DNA of 54,715 nucleotides from JBJTUH01 sp044346175 (GTDB taxonomy: Bacteria > Cyanobacteriota > Vampirovibrionia > Vampirovibrionales > JAJTHC01), in assembly GCA_044346175.1 (NCBI GenBank), contig JBIIZQ010000014.1:1-54715 (forward strand), in the 5' to 3' direction. How positions within the stretch are numbered: position 1 is the first letter of the stretch; every line of letters starts with the position of its first letter. Both the position numbers and the translations under genes were made by a program. The notes below the pieces were generated by a model that saw only the letters and a list, made by a program, of their open reading frames with translations, was not told the DNA's origin and searched no databases. Positions 17,611 to 24,751 of the stretch are shown here, piece after piece.

Positions 17611-20445
17611 ATGTCTGTTTATACCCTTTATCAATCTCAATATCTTGCGAATTTGCTGACACTCAAAGGACAGAGTATTGATACCATTTCTCGCTCCCTA
17701 AAAAGTGCAAGAGTGGACATGAACCCACACCAAGTGGATGCTGCTTTGTTTGCACTGCGTTCCCCTTTATCTAAAGGGGTCATACTTGCTGATGAAGTGG
17801 GGCTTGGTAAAACCATTGAGGCAAGCTTGGTTTTAGCACAACGATGGGCAGAGGGTAAACGTAAGCTTTTATTGATTGTTCCAGCATCATTAAGAAAGCA
17901 ATGGTCACAGGAATTAACTGACAAATTCTCACTGCCTTCGCTCATTCTTGAAAAAAAATCTTTTGATGAAGCAAAAAAAAAGAGGCTTGGAAATCCTTTT
18001 GAAACCGAAAATAGCATTGTGATTTGTTCTTACACCTTTGCATTTAAAAAAGCTGCTGAAATCAAGGCTGCTCGCTTGGATTGTGTGGTATTTGATGAAG
18101 CCCATAAACTCAGAAACGTTTATAAAAAAGATGGCTCTAAGACAGCCAAAGAACTAAAAAACGCTGTACTCGACAAACCAAAAATTCTTTTGACGGCAAC
18201 CCCTCTACAAAACTCCTTAATGGAGCTTTACGGACTTATTTCAGTAGTGGATGAGCATTTTTTTGGCGGAGAAGCAGCTTTCAAACTTCAGTATGCCAGT
18301 GCAAGGAAGTCGGGCTTGGACGTTGACGATTTAAAGACGCGTCTAAGTACTATTTGCCATAGAACATTAAGACGACAAGTGGTTGAAGCAGGCTTGATTC
18401 CGTTTAGAGAACGTTACTGCATGACTGAAGCGTTCACACCATCCGCTGAAGAGCAAAATCTTTACAACCAAGTTTCAGATTACTTACAAAAAGAAGATAC
18501 CCTCGCAGTAGGTAAGAACGGTAAACACCTTATAACCTTGGTGATTCGTAAGATTTTAGCCTCTTCTTCCTTTGCGATTGGCGAGACGCTTAAACGTATG
18601 ATTGAGCGCCTTGAACATCATTTAGGATTAGATACAACCACCTTCAACGATTTTGAAACGATTGAAGAAACCGTGGAAGAATTGAATCTGGAGACGCTGC
18701 ATGAAGCAGTCGATGAGAATCAAAAACAAAAGCTAAAGTCAGAAATAGAGCTTTTAAAATCCATACAACAGATTGCCCAAGGCATTAAAGAAAATGAAAA
18801 GGGAAAAGCCTTAATTAAGGGACTAGCGATAGCACTTGATAAAGTTGTGGAAAAACAAGGACAACGGAAAGCCGTCATTTTTACGGAGTCTGTTCGTACC
18901 CAGTTTTTCTTGAAAGACCTACTCAGTGCGAATGGTTATGACGGGCAGCTTGTGTTAATGAATGGTGCCAACAGTGACCCTGACAGCCAACGCATTTATA
19001 AGGATTGGCTACAGCAACACAAAGGTACCAATAGAATCTCAGGCTCAAAAACTGCTGATATGAAAGCAGCTATCGTAGAAGCATTCCGAGACAAAGCCAC
19101 CATCCTTATTGCCACTGAAAGCGGGGCAGAGGGTATTAACCTGCAATTTTGTTCGCTTGTTGTCAATTATGATTTGCCATGGAACCCGCAACGTGTTGAA
19201 CAACGCATCGGACGGTGTCATCGTTACGGACAAAAAGTAGATGTCGCTGTGTTGAATTTTATCAACCGTGGGAATCGTGCTGATAAACGCGTTTTTGACT
19301 TATTGAACGAAAAATTCAAACTATTTGAGGGTGTATTTGGATCGTCTGATGAAGTATTAGGGGCGATTGAATCAGGTATAGACATTGAACAGAAAATCAA
19401 TGCTATCTATCAAAAATGTCGTAGCCCAGAACAATTTGATGAAGCATTTAATCAACTACAAGCAGATTTAAGCGAAAGTATCCAAGCACGTGAGGCAGAA
19501 GCCACGCAGGCCTTACTTGAAAATATGGATGAATCCGTTGTACAGAAATTGCAAGGCCGTAAAGAGGTATTGAGTACACAATTAAGTCAGTATGAACGCC
19601 AATTGATGCTTTTTACGCAAGCTGAGTTACCTGACATAACCTTGCTTGATGAGAAACGCTTTGAGTACGAAGGTAAAATATATAGCATGGCATGGTCACA
19701 GGCAGATGCAGAAGGCTCGGAGTTTTATCGCTTAGGTAAAGAGGGTGAACTTGCCGAAGTGCTTATTCAACAAGCCAAAGCCCGCCAACTACCACCTGCT
19801 ATCCTACAATTTCAGTACGATGCCTATCGTGGCGAAGGACAACTTAGCAATCTCTTACCTTATCGAGGAAAAGCTGGTACCCTACAGGTTCGTAAAATCA
19901 CCATTAAAAATGCGGTGGAAACCATCGAGCATCTTATTTTATTGGGGGTCACAGATGAAGGAGAACCTCTTGATAAGCACTGTATGCAACGCCTTTTTAT
20001 GGTTCCTGCTATTGATAAAGGTATCCTTGATGCCATACCTGATACTAAGCCACTGCTTGCACAGTATCAGGCACATGAAAAAGACTTATTTGCAAAAGCT
20101 GAAATGCAAAACATGAGTTATTTAAACGAGGAAAGCGATAAGCTAGACCGCTGGGCGGATGAAAGCGAAATAGCGTTTAATACTGAAATTAAGGAGTTGC
20201 GAAAGCAGGCGAACGATTTAGACAAACAATCCCGAAACCCAAGTTTAATGCTCCAAGAAAAACTAGCACTCAAACGCCAAGCGAGCCACTTAAAAGGTGA
20301 AGCCACCAAGAAGAAGGCAGCGTATTTTCAGGAACAAGAGCGTATACAAGCAGAACGTATGCGTATGCTAGATGCCATGGAAAGTCAGCTTGTACTCAAA
20401 CACGATACCAAAGAACTTTTCACAATCCGATGGGAATTGGAGTAA
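17611..20445 (+). CDS. SNF2/RapA-family DEAD-box ATPase of the restriction-modification locus
   Basis: A 944-residue superfamily 2 ATPase of the Swi2/Snf2 type. Seen motifs: ADEVGLGKTIEASLVLA (about residue 60), PASLRKQW, Walker B VVFDEAHKLRN (about 162), TATPLQNSLMELYGL, and the C-terminal NYDLPWNPQRVEQRIGRCHR. The last 170 residues are charged coiled coil. Proteins of this type translocate on duplex DNA and in bacteria are frequent in restriction and defence loci. It is followed 7 bases later by a dinD fragment and then mod and res, all on the same strand. Its role here is inferred from position. Other DISARM or BREX genes are absent. Confidence 0.88.
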   Translation: MSVYTLYQSQYLANLLTLKGQSIDTISRSLKSARVDMNPHQVDAALFALRSPLSKGVILADEVGLGKTIEASLVLAQRWAEGKRKLLLIVPASLRKQWSQELTDKFSLPSLILEKKSFDEAKKKRLGNPFETENSIVICSYTFAFKKAAEIKAARLDCVVFDEAHKLRNVYKKDGSKTAKELKNAVLDKPKILLTATPLQNSLMELYGLISVVDEHFFGGEAAFKLQYASARKSGLDVDDLKTRLSTICHRTLRRQVVEAGLIPFRERYCMTEAFTPSAEEQNLYNQVSDYLQKEDTLAVGKNGKHLITLVIRKILASSSFAIGETLKRMIERLEHHLGLDTTTFNDFETIEETVEELNLETLHEAVDENQKQKLKSEIELLKSIQQIAQGIKENEKGKALIKGLAIALDKVVEKQGQRKAVIFTESVRTQFFLKDLLSANGYDGQLVLMNGANSDPDSQRIYKDWLQQHKGTNRISGSKTADMKAAIVEAFRDKATILIATESGAEGINLQFCSLVVNYDLPWNPQRVEQRIGRCHRYGQKVDVAVLNFINRGNRADKRVFDLLNEKFKLFEGVFGSSDEVLGAIESGIDIEQKINAIYQKCRSPEQFDEAFNQLQADLSESIQAREAEATQALLENMDESVVQKLQGRKEVLSTQLSQYERQLMLFTQAELPDITLLDEKRFEYEGKIYSMAWSQADAEGSEFYRLGKEGELAEVLIQQAKARQLPPAILQFQYDAYRGEGQLSNLLPYRGKAGTLQVRKITIKNAVETIEHLILLGVTDEGEPLDKHCMQRLFMVPAIDKGILDAIPDTKPLLAQYQAHEKDLFAKAEMQNMSYLNEESDKLDRWADESEIAFNTEIKELRKQANDLDKQSRNPSLMLQEKLALKRQASHLKGEATKKKAAYFQEQERIQAERMRMLDAMESQLVLKHDTKELFTIRWELE

Positions 20446-20452
20446 CACGCCA

Positions 20453-20803
20453 ATGGATAAATTAGAAATTACTCGCCTGCACAAACGTTTTGAGGATACG
20501 GTTCATACCGAAGAAAACCTTGAGTTTTGGTATGCCCGAGACCTTCAACCGTTACTGGAATACACGCAATGGCGCAACTTTGAATTAGTCATTGAAAAAG
20601 CCAAGCAAGCCTGTGAAAACAGTGGACAAAAGATACCCAATCATTTTGCTGATGTCAGCAAAACGATACCTATGCCCAAAGGCGCCGAAAAAACCGTTCC
20701 AGACGTAAAGTTAACCCGTTACGCCTGCTACCTGATTGCTCAAAATGGCGACCCACGAAAAACGGTGATAGCCTTTGCTCAAAGGCTTTGTTTGACTATA
20801 TGA
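20453..20803 (+). pseudogene. dinD: N-terminal fragment of DNA-damage-inducible protein D (DinD)
   Basis: 116 codons starting MDKLEITRLHKRFEDTVHT and containing the DinD N-terminal pattern EFWYARDLQPLLEYTQWRNF and DVKLTRYACYLIAQNGDPRK. The family sequence should continue for over 100 residues after IAFAQ, but the frame ends eight codons later. The 60 bases that follow are open in another frame (DYMITKAPQITLVDSMM) without a recognised match, possibly a remnant of a deleted gene. The missing C-terminal half of DinD is found fused to another gene at 21110-21529. Probably a broken gene, though the fragment has an intact start and could be translated. Confidence 0.8.
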
Positions 20804-20866
20804 TAACGAAAGCACCACAAATCACACTTGTTGACTCGATGATGACCCCAAAAGAGAACACTTCCA

Positions 20867-21529
20867 ATGGATAAACAAGAGATAACCCGCATGACCAATA
20901 TTAAACTGTTTGAAGAAAAGAAAGTCCGTTCCATATGGAACGAAGCCGAGCAAAAATGGTATTTTTCTGTATCAGATGTGGTTTCCGTACTGACTGAAAG
21001 TACCGATGCAAAGGCTTATTGGCGACAACTCAAAAAACGTGAACCCCAACTCGTGACAAATTGTCACGGGTTGAAACTCCGAGCTTTAGATGGAAAGCCA
21101 GCTAGCGAAACGGAACTTTCCCGCAACATATACCAACGAGGGGTTGACCAACAAGGGTTTGGGCGTATACGTAGCAAGGGCGACCAAGCTTTGTTTGGTG
21201 GTAGTAACCACACCGAAGCTATGAAAAACAAGCTAGGCGTACCCAAAGGCAGAGCCTTGGCAGATTTTTTACCTACCGTCACTATTGCCGCTAAAAACCT
21301 TGCCACCGAAATTACCAACCATAACGTAAGTAAGCAAAACTTGCACGGTGAACGCTCAATTACTACCGAGCATGTCACCAATAATAAAAATGTAAGGAAG
21401 CTGCTGGGAGACAGTGGCATTAAGCCTGAAGCCCTTCCGCCTGAAGAAGATATTAAAAAGCTGGAGCGGCGGGTAAAATCGCAAGAGAAACAACTCGCAA
21501 AACACGCACGATTGCTCGATAAAAATTAG
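20867..21529 (+). CDS. Chimera of a BRO-N/antirepressor-like domain and the C-terminal half of DinD
   Basis: A 220-residue ORF made of two recognisable parts. Residues 1-75 carry a BRO-N-type domain of phage antirepressors (IKLFEEKKVRSIWNEAEQKW, then YFSVSDVVSVLTES). From about residue 82 it is the DinD C-terminal region: RGVDQQGFGRIRSKGDQALF, LGVPKGRALADFLP, NLATEITNHNV and a coiled-coil tail ending KKLERRVKSQEKQLAK. The first codons (MDKQEITR) and the 10 bases before them resemble the start of the upstream dinD fragment (MDKLEITR). This suggests duplication followed by deletion. It ends 11 bases before mod. Function is unknown. Confidence 0.75.
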   Translation: MDKQEITRMTNIKLFEEKKVRSIWNEAEQKWYFSVSDVVSVLTESTDAKAYWRQLKKREPQLVTNCHGLKLRALDGKPASETELSRNIYQRGVDQQGFGRIRSKGDQALFGGSNHTEAMKNKLGVPKGRALADFLPTVTIAAKNLATEITNHNVSKQNLHGERSITTEHVTNNKNVRKLLGDSGIKPEALPPEEDIKKLERRVKSQEKQLAKHARLLDKN

Positions 21530-21540
21530 GAAACACCCAC

Positions 21541-22686
21541 ATGACAACTAAAAAAACCAAGCTAGAACTCACATGGATAGGTAAAAACCAACGCCCACGG
21601 CTGGAGCCACGCATTTTGCTGGAAGATACCAGCAAAAGCTACTACAAACCCTCTTCCTGTCATACCGTCTCCTCCTCCTCCCGTCATACCGTCTCCTCCT
21701 CCCGTCATACCGACGAAAGTCGGTATCCATCTTGCGAAGGCGGGGTAGATTCCGACCTACGTCGGAATGACGACGTAAACCATAACTACGAACCCTCTTC
21801 CTGTCATACAGATTCCTCCTCCCGTCATACCGACGAAAGTCGGTATCCATCTTGCGAAGGCGGGGTAGATTCCGACCTACGTCGGAATGACGACGTAAAC
21901 CATAACTACGAACCCTCCTCCCGTCATACCGTCTCCTCCTCCCGTCATACCGACGAAAGTCGGTATCCATCTTGCGAGGGTGGGGCAGATTCCGACCTAC
22001 GTCGGAATGACGACGTAAACCATAACTACGAACCCTCTTCCTGTCATACAGATTCCTCCCCCCGTCATACCGACGAAAGTCGGTATCCATCTTGCGAAGG
22101 CGGGGTAGATTCCGACCTACGTCGGAATGACGACGTAAACCATAACTACGAACCCTCTTCCTGTCATACAGATTCCTCCCCCCGTCATACCGACGAAAGT
22201 CGGTATCCATCTTGCGAAGGCGGGGCAGATTCCGACCTACGTCGGAATGACGAAAGAGGCGGGGTTAAACCCTTACCCACAGCGTTTGATAACCGCTTGA
22301 TTTTTGGCGACAACCTGCTAGCCCTCAAAGCCCTAGAACAAGAGTTTGCAGGCAAGGTAAAGTGTGTGTTTATTGACCCACCTTATAACACAGGCAGTGC
22401 ATTTACCCATTACGATGACGGGCTGGAGCATAGCATTTGGCTGGGGCTAATGCGTGACCGCTTGGAACTGATTAAACGCCTACTAAGCGATGATGGCAGC
22501 CTGTGGGTCACGCTGGATGATAACGAAGCCCATTACTTTAAGGTCATGGCGGATGAAGTGTTTGGGCGAAGCAACTTTGTAGCAAATATGGTGTGGAATG
22601 CAAGAAAATCCAAACAAAATGACGCACAAGTAAGCTTAAGTCATAACCATATTTTAGTGTATAAAAAAACGATGCTTTTCGGATGA
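21541..22686 (+). CDS. mod: Type III restriction-modification methyltransferase, N-terminal part (contains repeat array)
   Basis: Mod methylates the recognition sequence and gives the type III enzyme its specificity. This frame (381 codons) holds the N-terminus (KLELTWIGKNQRPRLEPRIL) and beta-class catalytic motif IV FIDPPYNTGSAFTHYDD near residue 278, followed by LGLMRDRLELIKRLLSDDGS. Between them, residues about 40-238 are an in-frame insertion of five 120-bp palindromic repeats; normal relatives go from the LLED segment almost directly to IFGDNLLALKALEQEF. The frame ends at TGA 22684 just after an A7 tract. The stop overlaps the ATG of the next ORF (ATGA). Reading one base back after the A tract continues the family sequence (KKNDAFRMNRTE). 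Confidence 0.88.
   Translation: MTTKKTKLELTWIGKNQRPRLEPRILLEDTSKSYYKPSSCHTVSSSSRHTVSSSRHTDESRYPSCEGGVDSDLRRNDDVNHNYEPSSCHTDSSSRHTDESRYPSCEGGVDSDLRRNDDVNHNYEPSSRHTVSSSRHTDESRYPSCEGGADSDLRRNDDVNHNYEPSSCHTDSSPRHTDESRYPSCEGGVDSDLRRNDDVNHNYEPSSCHTDSSPRHTDESRYPSCEGGADSDLRRNDERGGVKPLPTAFDNRLIFGDNLLALKALEQEFAGKVKCVFIDPPYNTGSAFTHYDDGLEHSIWLGLMRDRLELIKRLLSDDGSLWVTLDDNEAHYFKVMADEVFGRSNFVANMVWNARKSKQNDAQVSLSHNHILVYKKTMLFG
21661..22254 (+). repeat. Five-copy 120-bp palindromic repeat array, in frame inside mod
   Basis: Each unit holds two hairpins: ATACCGACGAAAGTCGGTAT, then a short GC-rich spacer, then TTCCGACCTACGTCGGAA, followed by a linker rich in CCTCTTCC and CGTCAT. The mark CGGTATCCATCTTGCG begins at 21721, 21841, 21961, 22081 and 22201, an exact 120-base period. 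120 bases is 40 codons, so the frame is kept whatever the copy number. The plus-strand frame reads HTDESRYPSCEGG and DSDLRRND repeatedly. Part of the array (to about 22210) is also open on the minus strand. Copies differ by only a few bases, so the expansion looks recent or is kept uniform by gene conversion. Confidence 0.95.
22663..22669 (+). other. mod: A7 tract at the mod frame break
   Basis: Seven A residues in TAT-AAA-AAA-ACG. In the current frame translation ends five codons later at TGA 22684-22686. With one more A (A8), or a -1 slip after the two Lys codons, translation enters the frame of the C-terminal half and the methyltransferase becomes one protein. Homopolymer tracts in mod genes are known sites of phase variation in other bacteria. 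That this tract varies here is inference; a sequencing indel is the main alternative. Confidence 0.7.
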
Positions 22687-23987
22687 ATCGAACGGAAGTG
22701 GATGCTTCTAAGTTTTCAAACCCTGATAATGACCCTAAAGGCGATTGGGTAGCTGACCCTTTTGATGCACCTAATATACGACCCAATTTAACTTACCCAA
22801 TCTTAAATCCTAATACAAATGAAGAATACTTACCACCACAAGGTAGGTGCTGGCGAACTACCCCTGAAGAATATAGCCGTTACTTTGCAGAAGGGCGTAT
22901 TATATTTGGCAAAAGTGGTAAATCAAAACCACAATTAAAGCGGTATTTATCAGAAGCATTAGACAAGGGTTCTGTGCCTGATACTTGGTGGGGTGAATTA
23001 GGCACTGCTACTGAAGCTACCAAGGAAATTCAGAAACTGTTTAATCGTGAAATTTCATTTGACACTCCCAAGCCAGAACGTCTACTGCAACGTATTATTC
23101 AGCTGTCAACAAACCCTGGTGATCTGGTGCTGGATTCTTTCGCAGGTAGTGGCACCACGGGGGCGGTTGCCCACAAAATGGGCAGACGGTGGATTATGGT
23201 AGAACTGGGCGAACATTGCCATACGCATATCATCCCTCGCCTGAAAAAAGTGATTGACGGTACCGACCAAGGCGGTATCAGTAAAGCTGTGAACTGGCAG
23301 GGAGGCGGGGGCTTTCGTTATTACAAGCTTGCAGGCTCCTTGTTAGAAAAAGACCACTGGGGCAATTGGGTGATTAGCAAGCAATACAACCCCGCGATGC
23401 TCACCGAGGCCCTGTGCAAGCTGGAAGGCTTTACCTATGCCCCAAGCGAAACCGTTTACTGGCAACAGGGTTACTCCAGCGAGAACGACTATATTTACGT
23501 CACTACACAAACCCTCAGTACGGAACAGTTACAAGCCCTCAGCGATGAAGTAGGCACAGAACGCAGTTTGTTGGTGTTGTGTAGTGCGTTTAAAGGCGGT
23601 ACCGATGGCTTTACGAACCTCACCATTAAGAAGATTCCTCGTGCCATATTGACAAAATGCGAATGGGGGCATGATGATTATTCATTGAATGTTGAAAACT
23701 TGCCCATGGCGGAAAAGCCCCCTGAAAACGTGGTGACTCGTTCAGCCCGAAAATCCCCCAAACGCCCTGAACAACTTAGCCTATTACCAGAAGAAAGCGT
23801 AGATTCCGACCTGCGTCGGAATGACGACGTAAACCATAACTACGAACCCTCTTCCTGTCATACAGATTCCTCCTCCCGTCATACCGACGAAAGTCGGTAT
23901 CCATCTTGCGGGGGTGGGGTAGATTCCGACCTACGTCGGAATGACATAAAGGCTAGGAATGACGACCAGACTGGAGGTAAAGTATAA
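22683..23987 (+). CDS. mod: Type III restriction-modification methyltransferase, C-terminal part
   Basis: 434 codons continuing the Mod protein. The first half matches the target-recognition region after motif IV (FSNPDNDPKGDW, GRCWRTTPEEYSRYF, WWGELGTATEATKE). Then come SAM-binding motif I DLVLDSFAGSGTTGAVAHKM and RRWIMVELGEHC. The family sequence ends at about KRPEQLSLLPEES (codon 375). The remaining 60 residues are one and a third copies of the palindromic repeat translated in frame. The ATG at 22683 overlaps the stop of the N-terminal part, so translational coupling could give a two-piece enzyme. The stop overlaps the GIY-YIG start by one base. Confidence 0.88.
   Translation: MNRTEVDASKFSNPDNDPKGDWVADPFDAPNIRPNLTYPILNPNTNEEYLPPQGRCWRTTPEEYSRYFAEGRIIFGKSGKSKPQLKRYLSEALDKGSVPDTWWGELGTATEATKEIQKLFNREISFDTPKPERLLQRIIQLSTNPGDLVLDSFAGSGTTGAVAHKMGRRWIMVELGEHCHTHIIPRLKKVIDGTDQGGISKAVNWQGGGGFRYYKLAGSLLEKDHWGNWVISKQYNPAMLTEALCKLEGFTYAPSETVYWQQGYSSENDYIYVTTQTLSTEQLQALSDEVGTERSLLVLCSAFKGGTDGFTNLTIKKIPRAILTKCEWGHDDYSLNVENLPMAEKPPENVVTRSARKSPKRPEQLSLLPEESVDSDLRRNDDVNHNYEPSSCHTDSSSRHTDESRYPSCGGGVDSDLRRNDIKARNDDQTGGKV
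23799..23945 (+). repeat. Palindromic repeats forming the C-terminal tail of Mod
   Basis: A half unit (second hairpin, 23799-23826) and one full unit (hairpins around 23880-23945), in frame with mod. The last copy differs from the internal array (TTGCGGGGGTGG) and ends GGAATGACATAAAGGCTA. The same right end closes the repeat group after the GIY-YIG gene, at 24681-24698. Confidence 0.93.
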
Positions 23988-24745
23988 TGCAAAATAACAC
24001 TAAAAACCCCTGTGTTTATATGCTTGCCAGTAAAAAAAACGGTACATTGTACATTGGTGTTACATCAAATCTTGTGCAAAGAGTCTTTCAACATAAAAAC
24101 AACATTACTCAAGGGTTTACCCAAAAGTACAACGTAAAAACGCTCGTATGGTATGAACAACATCCTAGTATGGAATCAGCTATTATTCTGGAAAAGCGGT
24201 TAAAGGAATGGAAACGTGCTTGGAAAATCAAGTTAATTGAAGAAATGAATGTCAATTGGTTGGATCTGTATCCTTCAATACTTGGTGTGGCTACCGAACC
24301 CTCTTCCTGTCATACCGTCTTCTCCTCCTCCGGTCATACCGACGAAAGTCGGTATCCATCTTGCGAAGGCGGGGTAGATTCCGACCTACGTCGGAATGAC
24401 GACGTAAACTATAACTACGAACCCTCTTCCTGTCATACAGATTCTTCCTCCCGTCATACCGTCTCCTCCTCCTCCCGTCATACCGACGAAAGTCGGTATC
24501 CATCTTGCGAAGGCGGGGTAGATTCCGACCTACGTCGGAATGACGACGTAAACTATAACTACGAACCCTCTTCCTGTCATACAGATTCCTCCTCCCGTCA
24601 TACCGTCTCCTCCTCCTCCCGTCATACCGACGAAAGTCGGTATCCATCTTGCGGGGGTGGAGTAGATTCCGACCTACGTCGGAATGACATAAAGGCTAAA
24701 CATAAGGAAAAATATTTTGTGCCTACCATTATTGAGGGAGTTTAA
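23987..24745 (+). CDS. GIY-YIG nuclease with repeat-encoded C-terminal tail
   Basis: Residues 1-100 form a compact single-domain GIY-YIG endonuclease of the UPF0213/YhbQ type: CVYMLASKKNGTLYIGVTSN (the GIY-YIG strand pair), RVFQHKN, the LVWYEQHPSMESAIILEKRL core with a catalytic-type Glu, and LKEWKRAWKIKLI. Such proteins normally end near residue 95. Here the frame runs on for 150 residues through three copies of the palindromic repeat. GGAGG lies 9 bases before the ATG. The gene sits between mod and res, where relatives usually have nothing, and is flanked by the same repeats on both sides. I infer a mobile or repeat-associated nuclease, not a part of the restriction enzyme. Confidence 0.88.
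   Translation: MQNNTKNPCVYMLASKKNGTLYIGVTSNLVQRVFQHKNNITQGFTQKYNVKTLVWYEQHPSMESAIILEKRLKEWKRAWKIKLIEEMNVNWLDLYPSILGVATEPSSCHTVFSSSGHTDESRYPSCEGGVDSDLRRNDDVNYNYEPSSCHTDSSSRHTVSSSSRHTDESRYPSCEGGVDSDLRRNDDVNYNYEPSSCHTDSSSRHTVSSSSRHTDESRYPSCGGGVDSDLRRNDIKAKHKEKYFVPTIIEGV
24296..24688 (+). repeat. Three-copy 144-bp palindromic repeat array in the GIY-YIG gene
   Basis: The same two-hairpin unit as in mod, with an extra CGTCATACCGTCTCCTCC-type linker, giving a 144-base period (CGGTATCC begins at 24350, 24494 and 24638). 144 bases is 48 codons, so this array also keeps the frame. The antisense strand is open as well (24291-24647). The right end GGAATGACATAAAGGCTA is identical to that of the group before the gene. 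Confidence 0.94.
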
Positions 24746-24751
24746 GCTGCC

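Noticed and set aside
17611..20445. DISARM (DrmD) or BREX system
   Set aside because: Only an SNF2 ATPase is shared; drmA, drmB, drmC, pglZ and brxC-like genes are absent, while type III mod and res are present.
21569..22210. Minus-strand ORF of 213 codons across the array
   Set aside because: It is made almost wholly of repeat sequence, has no ribosome site, and mod is the clear gene on the other strand.
21661..24688. CRISPR array
   Set aside because: The periods are 120 and 144 bases, the spacers between hairpins are themselves repeated, the arrays lie inside coding frames and no cas genes are near.
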